This document shows, piece after piece, positions 25,786 to 33,434 of a stretch of DNA of 64,000 bases (the first letter of the stretch is position 1; every line of letters starts with the position of its first letter). Below the pieces are notes generated by a model, which saw only the letters and a program-made list of their open reading frames with translations, searched no databases and was not told the origin of the DNA. The DNA is from Paenibacillus sophorae (lineage in GTDB: Bacteria; Bacillota; Bacilli; Paenibacillales; Paenibacillaceae). Location of the stretch: positions 5,146,001-5,210,000 of the forward strand of contig NZ_CP076607.1 in NCBI RefSeq assembly GCF_018966525.1, written 5' to 3'. A program made the position numbers and the translations under genes.

Positions 25786-26877
25786 TTATCTCAACAGTTT
25801 TTTATAACCGCTCACCGTTTTTTTGGCGATCTCCTCCCAAGAATAGTTTTTTTCAGCGTATTTGGATGCATTCAATGAATATTGAGCTATTTGTTTTTTT
25901 AAATTAAATATCTCAAGGATTTTATCTGCGACATCTTTTACCGAGAGTTCCGCACACCATCCACAGTTATTGGAAACAACTTCATTAGCAATATTGGTTC
26001 CAGGCGTTAACAATACTGGAATCCCCATGAGTAGTGCCTCTATAACTGAAAGTGGTTGCCCTTCAAAGCGAGAAGTTAAAACAAAAACATCTGAGTTTTG
26101 AAGTATTTTTTCTTTTTCTTTTCCATATACGGGATTTGATAAGCAGACAATATCTTGTATTTTATATTTTTCTATTAGATGTAAAACCTTCTTCTTATCA
26201 CCTTGATCATCAGGACCATATATATTTAACTTTATTTTCTTGCCTCTCATTTCATCAGAAATGGAATAACATGCTTCTAATAGGATATCCAGTCCTTTCT
26301 GAAAAAGAGCTAATCTTCCTATATATGTGAAGTGAAAAAAGTCTGAATTTTTTTTCTTATCGACTATACAAGTGCGAGAAGACATACCATTGCCACAGAT
26401 GAACGATTCTCCCTCCCAATTAGATGATATTTTTTCTTCTTGTGTTAGGAATTGAATACATCTAGAGTTATTAATAAATTTATTAAAGACAAGTATATTC
26501 CCTATTTTTTTCTTCCATTTTTTCTTTTCCTGAGCGAAACTCGTTAAACTTCCATGAGGTATAACTATATATGGAATCTTCATATTAAGCAAAAAGCCCA
26601 TCGTTTTATAATAATAATAAAAATATACACCATGAAAAATTACAATATCGGGATCATTAAATGGAGATGGCAGTAAACCAATATTTCCTTGAGGACAATC
26701 CCCTAGCGAAAAAATTGGATAATTAATTTCTTCCTCAGGAATATCGAGAGAAATATTTGAAGTATTAAGCAATGCTACTTGAACTAAAGCACTCTGATAT
26801 TTAATATGATTAGGAACTACAACAGAAACTCCATTAGATTTGTTATTGTCAAGCCAAGCAACATGAAGAATTTTCAC
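25786..26877 (-). CDS. Glycosyltransferase family 4
   Basis: The 363-residue protein has a GT-B fold. The N-terminal half begins ILHVAWLDNNKSNGVSVVVPNH, a variant of the GG-loop. The C-terminal half has FTYIGRLALFQKGLDILLEA and the EX7E motif in SRFEGQPLSVIEALLMGIPVL. It transfers a sugar from a nucleotide donor with retention. It lies between the polymerase gene and another GT4 gene, with a 26-bp and a 44-bp gap. The donor and linkage cannot be predicted. Confidence 0.88.
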   Translation of the reverse strand: MKILHVAWLDNNKSNGVSVVVPNHIKYQSALVQVALLNTSNISLDIPEEEINYPIFSLGDCPQGNIGLLPSPFNDPDIVIFHGVYFYYYYKTMGFLLNMKIPYIVIPHGSLTSFAQEKKKWKKKIGNILVFNKFINNSRCIQFLTQEEKISSNWEGESFICGNGMSSRTCIVDKKKNSDFFHFTYIGRLALFQKGLDILLEACYSISDEMRGKKIKLNIYGPDDQGDKKKVLHLIEKYKIQDIVCLSNPVYGKEKEKILQNSDVFVLTSRFEGQPLSVIEALLMGIPVLLTPGTNIANEVVSNNCGWCAELSVKDVADKILEIFNLKKQIAQYSLNASKYAEKNYSWEEIAKKTVSGYKKLLR

Positions 26878-26921
26878 ACCTTTTACCTCACTACAATTGA
26901 GATTATACTTCTGTTAGTATT

Positions 26922-28031
26922 TTATTTGCTTCCGTGCAATAAATAAAAGTTCTCTAACCAACAACTCATTTGTTTAATATCATACCCGTTCTCAGCGATT
27001 CTATCTGAGACATCAGTTCTTTTAAAATAATCCATAGACTCTAAAATAGTAATAGCCCATGTTTCAGCAGTACTTTTAAGACTGATATATTTCACTAAAC
27101 CGGTGATATTAACCTCTTTAGGTATGGAATCCGAAAGAAAGCAGGGTAAACCTACTGCCTGTGCTTCTATAGCTGCAATACCTAATCCTTCAAAGAGAGA
27201 GGGGAACAAAAAAACATCCATTGCCTGCATTAAATCATTTATATCTGAACGAATCCCAAGGAATCTAACTGCATTCTCAATCCCTAAACTTTTAACTTTT
27301 TCTGTTATTTTTTCTTTAAGTTCTCCCTCACCAATAAGTAATAACACTGCTTTTGAATTTCTTTTGTAAATCTCATAGAAAACATCTATGAGAAAAGTAT
27401 GGTTTTTTTGGTATTGATATCTCCCTACATGTCCAATTACAAGTTTTTCATGAAGGTTATATTTCAACCTAACTTCAACTCTTGTTTCTGGACTGTAACT
27501 AAACTTAGTTGAGTCAATAGCATTATTTAGAATATGTACAGGTTTTTTTGACTTATTCTCTTTAAACATCCATTTTCCAGCCTGTTCTGAACAAGCAAAA
27601 AGATGAGTCGCATATTTTAGCATCCTTGATTTATTAACCAAATCCATGCTCTTCCTAATAATTCCTGGGGGTGAAAAAGAGTTGTGTGAATGCGCTATTA
27701 TACAATTCGCCCCATTTTTCTCTGCAGCTATTAACGGTAAATCATAAGCGGCTGATAACATATTTACATGTACTATTTTGTATTTTTGCTCTTTTATAAG
27801 TTGTTGCATTTCTTTATAATTTTTCAGTGGATGTTTTTTAAAAAAAGGAATCTTATAAATCCTTCCACCAAGTTTTATTATCTCGTCTTGGTAGGCAATA
27901 TCTCCATACATATTAACAAAGTCAAACTGAATTTTATTAAGATCCATATTCCTATAATAGTTCATAATAAAGCTTTCAATACCACCAGGATTTGGTGTCA
28001 TTCCAACTTGTAAAACTCTAAGGGTTTTCAT
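26922..28031 (-). CDS. Glycosyltransferase family 4 (EpsF-like)
   Basis: The 369-residue protein begins MKTLRVLQVGMTPNPGGIESFIMNYYR, with the GT4 GG-loop. It has AHSHNSF, an IGHVGRYQYQKNH block and the EX7E motif in LFEGLGIAAIEAQAVGLP. The pattern (PGGIE, FVMNxYR, KIQFDFV) is that of EpsF and related exopolysaccharide transferases. ATG 28031 was chosen because GAAGGAG lies 6 nt upstream; the ORF to 28061 has no site. It follows a GT2 gene in the same orientation. Confidence 0.9.
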   Translation of the reverse strand: MKTLRVLQVGMTPNPGGIESFIMNYYRNMDLNKIQFDFVNMYGDIAYQDEIIKLGGRIYKIPFFKKHPLKNYKEMQQLIKEQKYKIVHVNMLSAAYDLPLIAAEKNGANCIIAHSHNSFSPPGIIRKSMDLVNKSRMLKYATHLFACSEQAGKWMFKENKSKKPVHILNNAIDSTKFSYSPETRVEVRLKYNLHEKLVIGHVGRYQYQKNHTFLIDVFYEIYKRNSKAVLLLIGEGELKEKITEKVKSLGIENAVRFLGIRSDINDLMQAMDVFLFPSLFEGLGIAAIEAQAVGLPCFLSDSIPKEVNITGLVKYISLKSTAETWAITILESMDYFKRTDVSDRIAENGYDIKQMSCWLENFYLLHGSK

Positions 28032-28172
28032 AGATACTCCTTCTTTGGATGTTAGCCCCACATCATCCGTTAAGAAAACAGATTAATCTTGTTCCTTAAC
28101 CCCTTACATTCGCTCTTCTCCTACTTTACTCGTGAAAATAATTGCAGTAATACAAAAAAATTTATTATATAT

Positions 28173-28946
28173 TTATCCAAAACGTTTCTTTATATTTCTG
28201 TACTTTCTAATACTTCGAAATACATACCAGCACATGAAGTAAGTGGATTTCATAATGTCTAACCCAACATATCGATAAGTCTTGTACGACATTTTTAATG
28301 ATTTAAGTTTATTTCCAGATTTTGAATTTTTGGAAATTCTATACACTAGTAAAGGTTGATTTAATCCATAAGCAAACATTTCCTCTTCTTTTAGAATTCG
28401 GAGCCACGAACCAAAATCTTCATGTGTATCGTCATTTTCCATTCTATATTTTTCAATATATATTTTTTTTATTAGAACTGATGAACAAGATATAATATTT
28501 TGTTTTAGTAATTCTTTATATGTGACCTTTTCAGGGACTTCAAGCACTCCCCTGTATGGCTCACTATTCTCGTCAATAAATGAAGAACCCGTAAATAGGA
28601 AGTTGCCCTTTGTATCATAAGCATGGTTAAATTGCTTTTCAAGTTTCTCATCTTTCCAGCGATCGTCACTATCAAGAAAAGCAATCCAGATACCACTAGC
28701 CAAAGCCACTCCTTTATTTCTTGTTGCTGCTACACCCTGATTTTTTTCATTTATATACAACTTAATTCTTTGGTCAGTTTTCATAAGAATGTTTATCTTA
28801 TCCACAGTTTTATCAGTTGATCCATCATCAATTACAATCAACTCATAATTTTGATAAGTTTGGGCCAGGACAGAATAAATTGCCTCCTCCACATACTTTT
28901 CACAATTATAAGTTGGCATAATAATACTAATTATATTATCCATCAT
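28173..28946 (-). CDS. Glycosyltransferase family 2
   Basis: The 257-residue protein has the standard GT2 N terminus (IISIIMPTYNCEKYVEEAI), ELIVIDDGSTDKT, and the DXD-type motif DSDD at 92-95 in AFLDSDDRWKDEK. The acceptor part has EDFGSWLRIL. It resembles TuaG/WaaV-like transferases. Start ATG 28946 follows GAGATAAG. The gene lies downstream of the initiating sugar transferase, separated from it by an epimerase relic. Confidence 0.88.
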   Translation of the reverse strand: MMDNIISIIMPTYNCEKYVEEAIYSVLAQTYQNYELIVIDDGSTDKTVDKINILMKTDQRIKLYINEKNQGVAATRNKGVALASGIWIAFLDSDDRWKDEKLEKQFNHAYDTKGNFLFTGSSFIDENSEPYRGVLEVPEKVTYKELLKQNIISCSSVLIKKIYIEKYRMENDDTHEDFGSWLRILKEEEMFAYGLNQPLLVYRISKNSKSGNKLKSLKMSYKTYRYVGLDIMKSTYFMCWYVFRSIRKYRNIKKRFG

Positions 28947-28964
28947 AATCTTATCTCTTTCGTT

Positions 28965-29215
28965 ATTTTATGATCATCGCTTATCATGGTAATAGAAACA
29001 GGAGAGAATGTCTTAATAGTCTCCCCCACCTTAATATCATAACAGTTGAACTTCACCAAGCTAAGCAAATTATCCTATGCTTCTCTCACTTTCCTGTGGA
29101 CAAATTATCAATCACAAAACTTGGTGAACCTTCTTCTACTAGTTGCTCAACTGCATCAGAACCAATAAGTCCCGCTTCCCTAATTATCAGTACTTTCTCC
29201 TATCTCCCTCTATCA
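28965..29215 (-). pseudogene. Relic of an NAD-dependent sugar epimerase N terminus (GalE-like)
   Basis: The minus strand after the sugar transferase gene encodes VLIIREAGLIGSDAVEQLVE, then FVIDNLSTGK, then an in-frame stop, then shifted fragments including VKFNCYDI. This is the SDR start V-GGAGFIGSHVVEQL-EEG, VFVIDNLSTGK, of UDP-sugar epimerases, with the glycine motif damaged (REAGLIGSD). The rest of the gene is missing. It is a decayed donor-sugar gene. Confidence 0.7.
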
Positions 29216-29225
29216 GATGGAAATA

Positions 29226-29894
29226 TTATCTTGCCCCTTCTCCAGTGAATACAACCTTTATCGTTTTGAGCAGGATTTTCATATCCAAACTGAATGATGA
29301 GTTTTGAATATAATACAGATCTAAATCCAGCTTCTCTTTTGGTGTAATATCATATCCGCCATTAACTTGAGCCCATCCGGTTATTCCTGGCTTTACTTGC
29401 AAACGTTGAATGAATCCTGGAATTTCTTCATTGAATTGAGCAGTAAACATGGGACGTTCTGGCCTGGGACCAATAAGATTCATATCTCCTTTGAGTACAT
29501 TGATAAATTGAGGAATTTCATCAATTCTTGTCTTCCGAATGAAAGATCCTACCTTCGTCACCCTTGAATCATTTTTTGTTGCCCATTGAACACCGTGCTT
29601 CTCAGAATCTATTCTCATTGATCGAAGTTTGAATACTCTGAAGATCATTCCATTCAGACCAACTCTTTCTTGCATATAAAACACAGGTCCATGACTTTCT
29701 AACTTTATTGCTATAATGGCTACCAACATAATTGGAATGGTTATTATGAGGCACATCAATGACATAGGTATGTCAAGCAAGGCCTTGACATACCTATAAA
29801 ACCAAAGCTGTTTGCTCCGAATCGGAAGATATGTAATATCTGTTGCAACTGCATACTCATCATAACAGTCTTTCTCTATTTGTTTAACTATCAT
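29226..29894 (-). CDS. Initiating undecaprenyl-phosphate sugar-1-phosphate transferase
   Basis: Bacterial sugar transferase that starts repeat-unit assembly on undecaprenyl phosphate. The 222-residue protein has a short N-terminal cytoplasmic part, one membrane re-entrant helix (about 38-60), then VFYMQERVGLNGMIFRVFKLRSM. KTRIDEIPQFINVLKGDMNLIGPRPERP and VKPGITGWAQVNGGYD follow, the full catalytic core. ATG 29894 has TAGGAGAG 6 nt upstream; the frame to 29975 lacks a site. It is the first biosynthetic gene after the regulatory and stalk genes of the island. The sugar (galactose, glucose or GlcNAc type) is not predictable. Confidence 0.93.
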   Translation of the reverse strand: MIVKQIEKDCYDEYAVATDITYLPIRSKQLWFYRYVKALLDIPMSLMCLIITIPIMLVAIIAIKLESHGPVFYMQERVGLNGMIFRVFKLRSMRIDSEKHGVQWATKNDSRVTKVGSFIRKTRIDEIPQFINVLKGDMNLIGPRPERPMFTAQFNEEIPGFIQRLQVKPGITGWAQVNGGYDITPKEKLDLDLYYIQNSSFSLDMKILLKTIKVVFTGEGAR

Positions 29895-30039
29895 TCTTCT
29901 CTCTCCTACAATATTCATAATAAGTAGTGAAATATTACGACAAGGCAAGAAGAATTGAGGCCACTTAGAGCACATAGATAAATGTAAATATTCCCGAACA
30001 TACTCTCACAATCTTATCCAGTGCCGTAATAATAGGTCA

Positions 30040-31029
30040 TTATCCTTCCATACCCCTAACGAGCGCAAGCCCGCTTTGGACCTGGGATTCAAATTCGCTG
30101 CGATATTCGTCGATAATTGCCGTATCATAACCGTACGCTTTTAGCCTGGATTCCGCTGAGGAAACTATACTATTGAACGATGAAGTAAAAGAATTCAGCT
30201 GCTGCTCACCCTTGGACAATATTTTAGCCTTTGTCTCATTATCCTTGGCATTTAGGTATTCCGCCGCCAGGCTTATCATTACAGATTTCGCCTGAGATTG
30301 CAGTGCAGTCAACTTGTCTTCCGTTTCACCGGTTATCTCTTCGTAAGAAGGTTTGTTCGCGGTAGTACCGCCTAGAGCTTCTGAAGGCTGGGTAGTCTGT
30401 TTCTGTTCGGAAGCCGTTTGATCTGACGGAATTGTGTGATATGAATCATCTTCTTTTCCTTGAGATGACTCAAGCTGCTGTAACCGATATGCATCGGATA
30501 ATGCCGTGATTGTCTTGGCCTTCTGATTCCAATTTATGGTTGTTCCCGTAGATTCCGACAGAAAGCGAAGTGGGACGTACAAAGTGCCGTTCTGCAGATA
30601 ACTGGAAAGACCCTGAGGGATTTTCTTAACCGACCCCTTAAATGCGTAGCTTGCATTCACCTTGGTCAAAGCAATCGTCTTGGAGGCGTTAGTAGTTGTT
30701 TCCCGATTGGATGCATTCAGCAAATACTCTTTAATCGTAGTCATCTCCCGGCTGTCGGGTTCGGCAACCGTAACTTTCACATTCTTGGCATCCCAGCTAA
30801 CGCTTTTCTTCAGCGCATAGGTGATGAAGCGGAGCGGAACATACGTGGAATTGTTGTAGATAAAAACATATTGTCCGGCAGGAGGCTGCATTCTGACCCC
30901 ATCAAACGACATCGTTACCTGCAGGGCCTGCGCCTTAATGACGGTGGAAGCAGCCGCGACCTGTAGAGGAGCAATGCTAATCAGTAACGCCAGCCACAGT
31001 AAAGCAACGGAGTATCTTAGTCTGCTCAT
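30040..31029 (-). CDS. Secreted protein with copper-amine-oxidase-like (stalk) N-terminal domain
   Basis: The 329-residue protein has a signal peptide (about 1-27, ending VAAAS). It carries paired stalk repeats characterised by YVPLRFITYALKKSVSWD and YVPLRFLSESTGTTINW, then a Q/S/T-rich linker (about 190-240). A C-terminal helical region of about 90 residues contains KAKILSKGEQQLNSF. The stalk domain is common on Paenibacillus surface proteins and probably binds the cell wall or polymer. Start ATG 31029 lies 2 bp after the stop of the anchored protein, so they form one transcript inside the exopolysaccharide operon. The exact role is unknown. Confidence 0.8.
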   Translation of the reverse strand: MSRLRYSVALLWLALLISIAPLQVAAASTVIKAQALQVTMSFDGVRMQPPAGQYVFIYNNSTYVPLRFITYALKKSVSWDAKNVKVTVAEPDSREMTTIKEYLLNASNRETTTNASKTIALTKVNASYAFKGSVKKIPQGLSSYLQNGTLYVPLRFLSESTGTTINWNQKAKTITALSDAYRLQQLESSQGKEDDSYHTIPSDQTASEQKQTTQPSEALGGTTANKPSYEEITGETEDKLTALQSQAKSVMISLAAEYLNAKDNETKAKILSKGEQQLNSFTSSFNSIVSSAESRLKAYGYDTAIIDEYRSEFESQVQSGLALVRGMEG

Positions 31030-31031
31030 AA

Positions 31032-31673
31032 TTACTTGCTTCCTTTCTCTTCTGCTAATATCTGGCTGTACGATTTACCTTCACTTAGGCCATATTTTTT
31101 GGCGATCTGGCTGAGTTCATTGTACTGCTTCTCGGTGACTTTACCTATAATGATATCTTTTGCCTTCTTCTTCTCATCAAGAGTTAAACCACCCTGCGCC
31201 AACTCCTGAAGCCGTTTGACATCGGTTATACTAAGCTCTCCCATGACAATGGAGATAACGTCGGTCTTATCCTTGATACTGACATTCTCGTTAATCTTAC
31301 TCACCTTATCAGCTGATACCTGAGGAGTATAATCGGTTAGCGATTCCGGCTTAGGGGAAACTGATGACGAAGGCTGTTGTTCATTGACAGCGGTCTTGGA
31401 TACGGCGTTAACGCCAGTTTTTGAGGTAGTCCCTTGCGGTTTGACATTCTCCGAATCAGCGACTATTGAATTGTCCGCAACTGTCTGTGAATTCGGTACA
31501 GCTGAAGACTCAAGTTCGCCGCTATCTTCAGTGTTCTGTACTTCAAGGCCTCCTGCCATGGAACTCATCAGCTTGTCTACCGCATAATTCGCCGCAAATG
31601 CGCCGCCCACGACTAATACAATGATGACGGATAATATCCAGGCCATAACTCTTTTCCATCTCTTATTGAACAT
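31032..31673 (-). CDS. Membrane-anchored extracytoplasmic protein, unknown function
   Basis: Not recognised. The 213-residue protein has a basic N terminus and one TM anchor (about 10-32, WILSVIIVLVVGGAFAANYA). A Ser/Thr/Pro-rich stretch (about 45-120) follows. The helical C-terminal domain contains IVMGELSITDVKRLQELAQG and LTLDEKKKAKDIIIGKVTEKQY. The topology suggests an outside-facing coiled or helix-bundle domain on a flexible stem. It sits between the tyrosine kinase and the stalk protein and is translationally close to the latter, so it is likely an accessory of the exopolysaccharide machinery. Confidence 0.75.
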   Translation of the reverse strand: MFNKRWKRVMAWILSVIIVLVVGGAFAANYAVDKLMSSMAGGLEVQNTEDSGELESSAVPNSQTVADNSIVADSENVKPQGTTSKTGVNAVSKTAVNEQQPSSSVSPKPESLTDYTPQVSADKVSKINENVSIKDKTDVISIVMGELSITDVKRLQELAQGGLTLDEKKKAKDIIIGKVTEKQYNELSQIAKKYGLSEGKSYSQILAEEKGSK

Positions 31674-31792
31674 TGTAAACCTCCGTTATCCTTGGTTAGA
31701 CGATAGCTCTTTTGCAACTGGCACCATCGGTACAATCTAATTGATGATTTCCCAAATACAATAGTGAAAATCAGGGTCTGTTTAATTTGTTG

Positions 31793-32479
31793 TTAATTGC
31801 CGTAATAATAGTAATAGGAGCCTTCACTGGCTTTGCGCTTCACATTGTTCATGACCACGCCGAGCATCCGGGCTCCGACCCGGTCTAGGCTTGCTTTGGC
31901 CTTAACTGCAATATCGCGTTTAACTTTTCCGTAACTGACCACCATGATGACCCCGTCACTCTTGGAAGACATAATTTGAGCGTCCGTGACGGCGAGCAGC
32001 GGCGGGGTGTCTATAAGGATAATATCGAAACGTTGTCTTAGCTCTTGCAGGGTTGCGCTCATCCGGTTGGATGCAATCATTTCGGCAGGATTGGGCGGTA
32101 TCGGACCCGATGTAATGATCGACAAATTTGGAACTCCCGAAACCTGAATGACTTCATCCAGATTCGCCTGCTGGGACAGCAACGAAGACAAGCCGAACCG
32201 GTTACTGAGCGAAAAGGTGCGGTGCCCCGTCGGTTTGCGGAGATCCGCATCGATCAGCACAACCTTCTTGTCAGCCTGAGCGTAAGCAACAGCAAGATTG
32301 CCCGTAACTGTCGACTTCCCCTCTTCCGGACCCGAGGATGTAACCATAATGACCTGAATTTTCTCGTCTATAGAGGAGAAATCAATATTTGTGCGCAGGG
32401 CGCGGAATGCTTCCGAAACTGTTGAGCGCGGATTGGTGACGGTGATCAGATGACGTTGTTTATTTTGCAACTGTGACAT
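31793..32479 (-). CDS. CpsD/CapB-type tyrosine-protein kinase
   Basis: BY-kinase that autophosphorylates and regulates chain length. The 228-residue protein has Walker A in SSGPEEGKST (48-57), Walker A' in VVLIDADLRKP (73-83), and Walker B in IILIDTPP. The C-terminal tyrosine cluster (five consecutive Tyr before GN) is the autophosphorylation tail. It overlaps the chain-length protein by 20 bp; ATG 32479 with GGGAG upstream is preferred over TTG 32485. Its partner activator is the YveK-like protein and its phosphatase is the CapC-like protein at 35549, completing the regulatory trio. Confidence 0.94.
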   Translation of the reverse strand: MSQLQNKQRHLITVTNPRSTVSEAFRALRTNIDFSSIDEKIQVIMVTSSGPEEGKSTVTGNLAVAYAQADKKVVLIDADLRKPTGHRTFSLSNRFGLSSLLSQQANLDEVIQVSGVPNLSIITSGPIPPNPAEMIASNRMSATLQELRQRFDIILIDTPPLLAVTDAQIMSSKSDGVIMVVSYGKVKRDIAVKAKASLDRVGARMLGVVMNNVKRKASEGSYYYYYGN

Positions 32480-33236
32480 GTTCAAGCTCTCCCGTCTTTC
32501 TGGATTGCAAAGCGGCGACCTGTTCTCCGGCTTTCGCTTCCTCCGGCCCGACTCTCGTGATCATGGCCAAAGTTGGCAGCCCAAGTATTTGCTCGATTTC
32601 TGCTTCAGTCTTTAAGGTATCATCCAGATATTCCAACAGGAAGGCAATCCCCAGGCCAATCATCAGAGATACTACAAAAGCGATAGCAAGGTTCAGCAGT
32701 ACATTGGGTGCTACCGGTTCAGGAGCTTGCGGCGGATTGACTTTTGCTTCGTTAAGGATGGACACATTCTGCACACTGAACAGATTTGGAATTTCCTGCT
32801 TGAAAATAAGCGAGATGGCATTAACGATTTCCGCAGCTTGTTGATAAGAATTATCACGAACGCTCAGCGTCATGACCTGTGTGTTGTTAACGGAACTGAC
32901 ATTAACTTTTTGCATCAGCTCATCAGTCGTCAGGTTGAATTTTGGATACTGGCTGACCACCATATCTAAAATAGCCGGAGTCTTAATGATTTCCTTATAC
33001 GTGTTAATCAATTGGATATTCGTGTTGATTTGATTAAGATCCAGTTGAGCTGACGCCGTTTGGTTAGGTGTCTGATTGACAATAATCTTGGTTGAAGCCT
33101 CATATACTGGGTTTTTGATATATACGCTGTATATTCCGGCAATTCCGCACGCTATGATGACAATTCCGACGATCAGCCACAACCTTTTCCGGATAATCCG
33201 AAAATAGTCGCGCAGATCCAATTCTTGTGATAACAC
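32460..33236 (-). CDS. Wzz/YveK-type chain-length determinant, kinase activator
   Basis: Polysaccharide co-polymerase of 258 residues. It has a cytoplasmic N terminus, TM1 (about 18-38), a periplasm-facing domain with NTNIQLINTYKEIIKTPAIL, and the proline-rich PPQAPEPVAPNVL before TM2 (about 178-202). A cytoplasmic C-terminal activator tail follows. The start GTG 33236 (MLSQELDL) has GGAGGGAA 7 nt upstream. The kinase gene follows with overlap. A 14-bp perfect hairpin lies 42-98 nt upstream of the start. Confidence 0.93.
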   Translation of the reverse strand: MLSQELDLRDYFRIIRKRLWLIVGIVIIACGIAGIYSVYIKNPVYEASTKIIVNQTPNQTASAQLDLNQINTNIQLINTYKEIIKTPAILDMVVSQYPKFNLTTDELMQKVNVSSVNNTQVMTLSVRDNSYQQAAEIVNAISLIFKQEIPNLFSVQNVSILNEAKVNPPQAPEPVAPNVLLNLAIAFVVSLMIGLGIAFLLEYLDDTLKTEAEIEQILGLPTLAMITRVGPEEAKAGEQVAALQSRKTGELEHVTVAK

Positions 33237-33277
33237 GGATAATTCCCTCCAAGCTTTTCTTGAATTTCAAGCCTTAC

Positions 33278-33337
33278 TTCTACGAGAAACGCCTGCCCCT
33301 TCTATTTAAAGAGCGACAACCGTTTCTCGTAGAAATA
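33278..33337 (-). promoter_or_regulatory. Leader hairpin of the EPS operon, sequence shared with the pstS leader
   Basis: A perfect 14-bp inverted repeat, TTCTACGAGAAACG (33278-33291) and its complement (33321-33334), encloses 29 nt. The 19-mer ACCGTTTCTCGTAGAAATA at 33319-33337 recurs exactly at 50577-50595 upstream of pstS. In both cases it lies 83-86 nt before the start codon on the minus strand. It is not followed by a T-run, so it is not a simple terminator. The likely function is an RNA or protein-binding leader element. Confidence 0.6.
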
Positions 33338-33380
33338 AACGGCCTGTTCTAAACGCACAGCTTATTATTGTTAATGTTCT

Positions 33381-33414
33381 TAAAAGAACCTCCTCTCACC
33401 TGCATGAGAGGAGG
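33381..33414 (-). terminator. Terminator of the SLH protein gene
   Basis: CCTCCTCTC (33389-33397) pairs with GAGAGGAGG (33406-33414), followed on the minus strand by TTCTTTTAAG. It lies 20 bp after the SLH gene stop and before the EPS operon leader, separating the two units. Confidence 0.85.
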
Positions 33415-33434
33415 CACGTCACTTACTTATTTGT

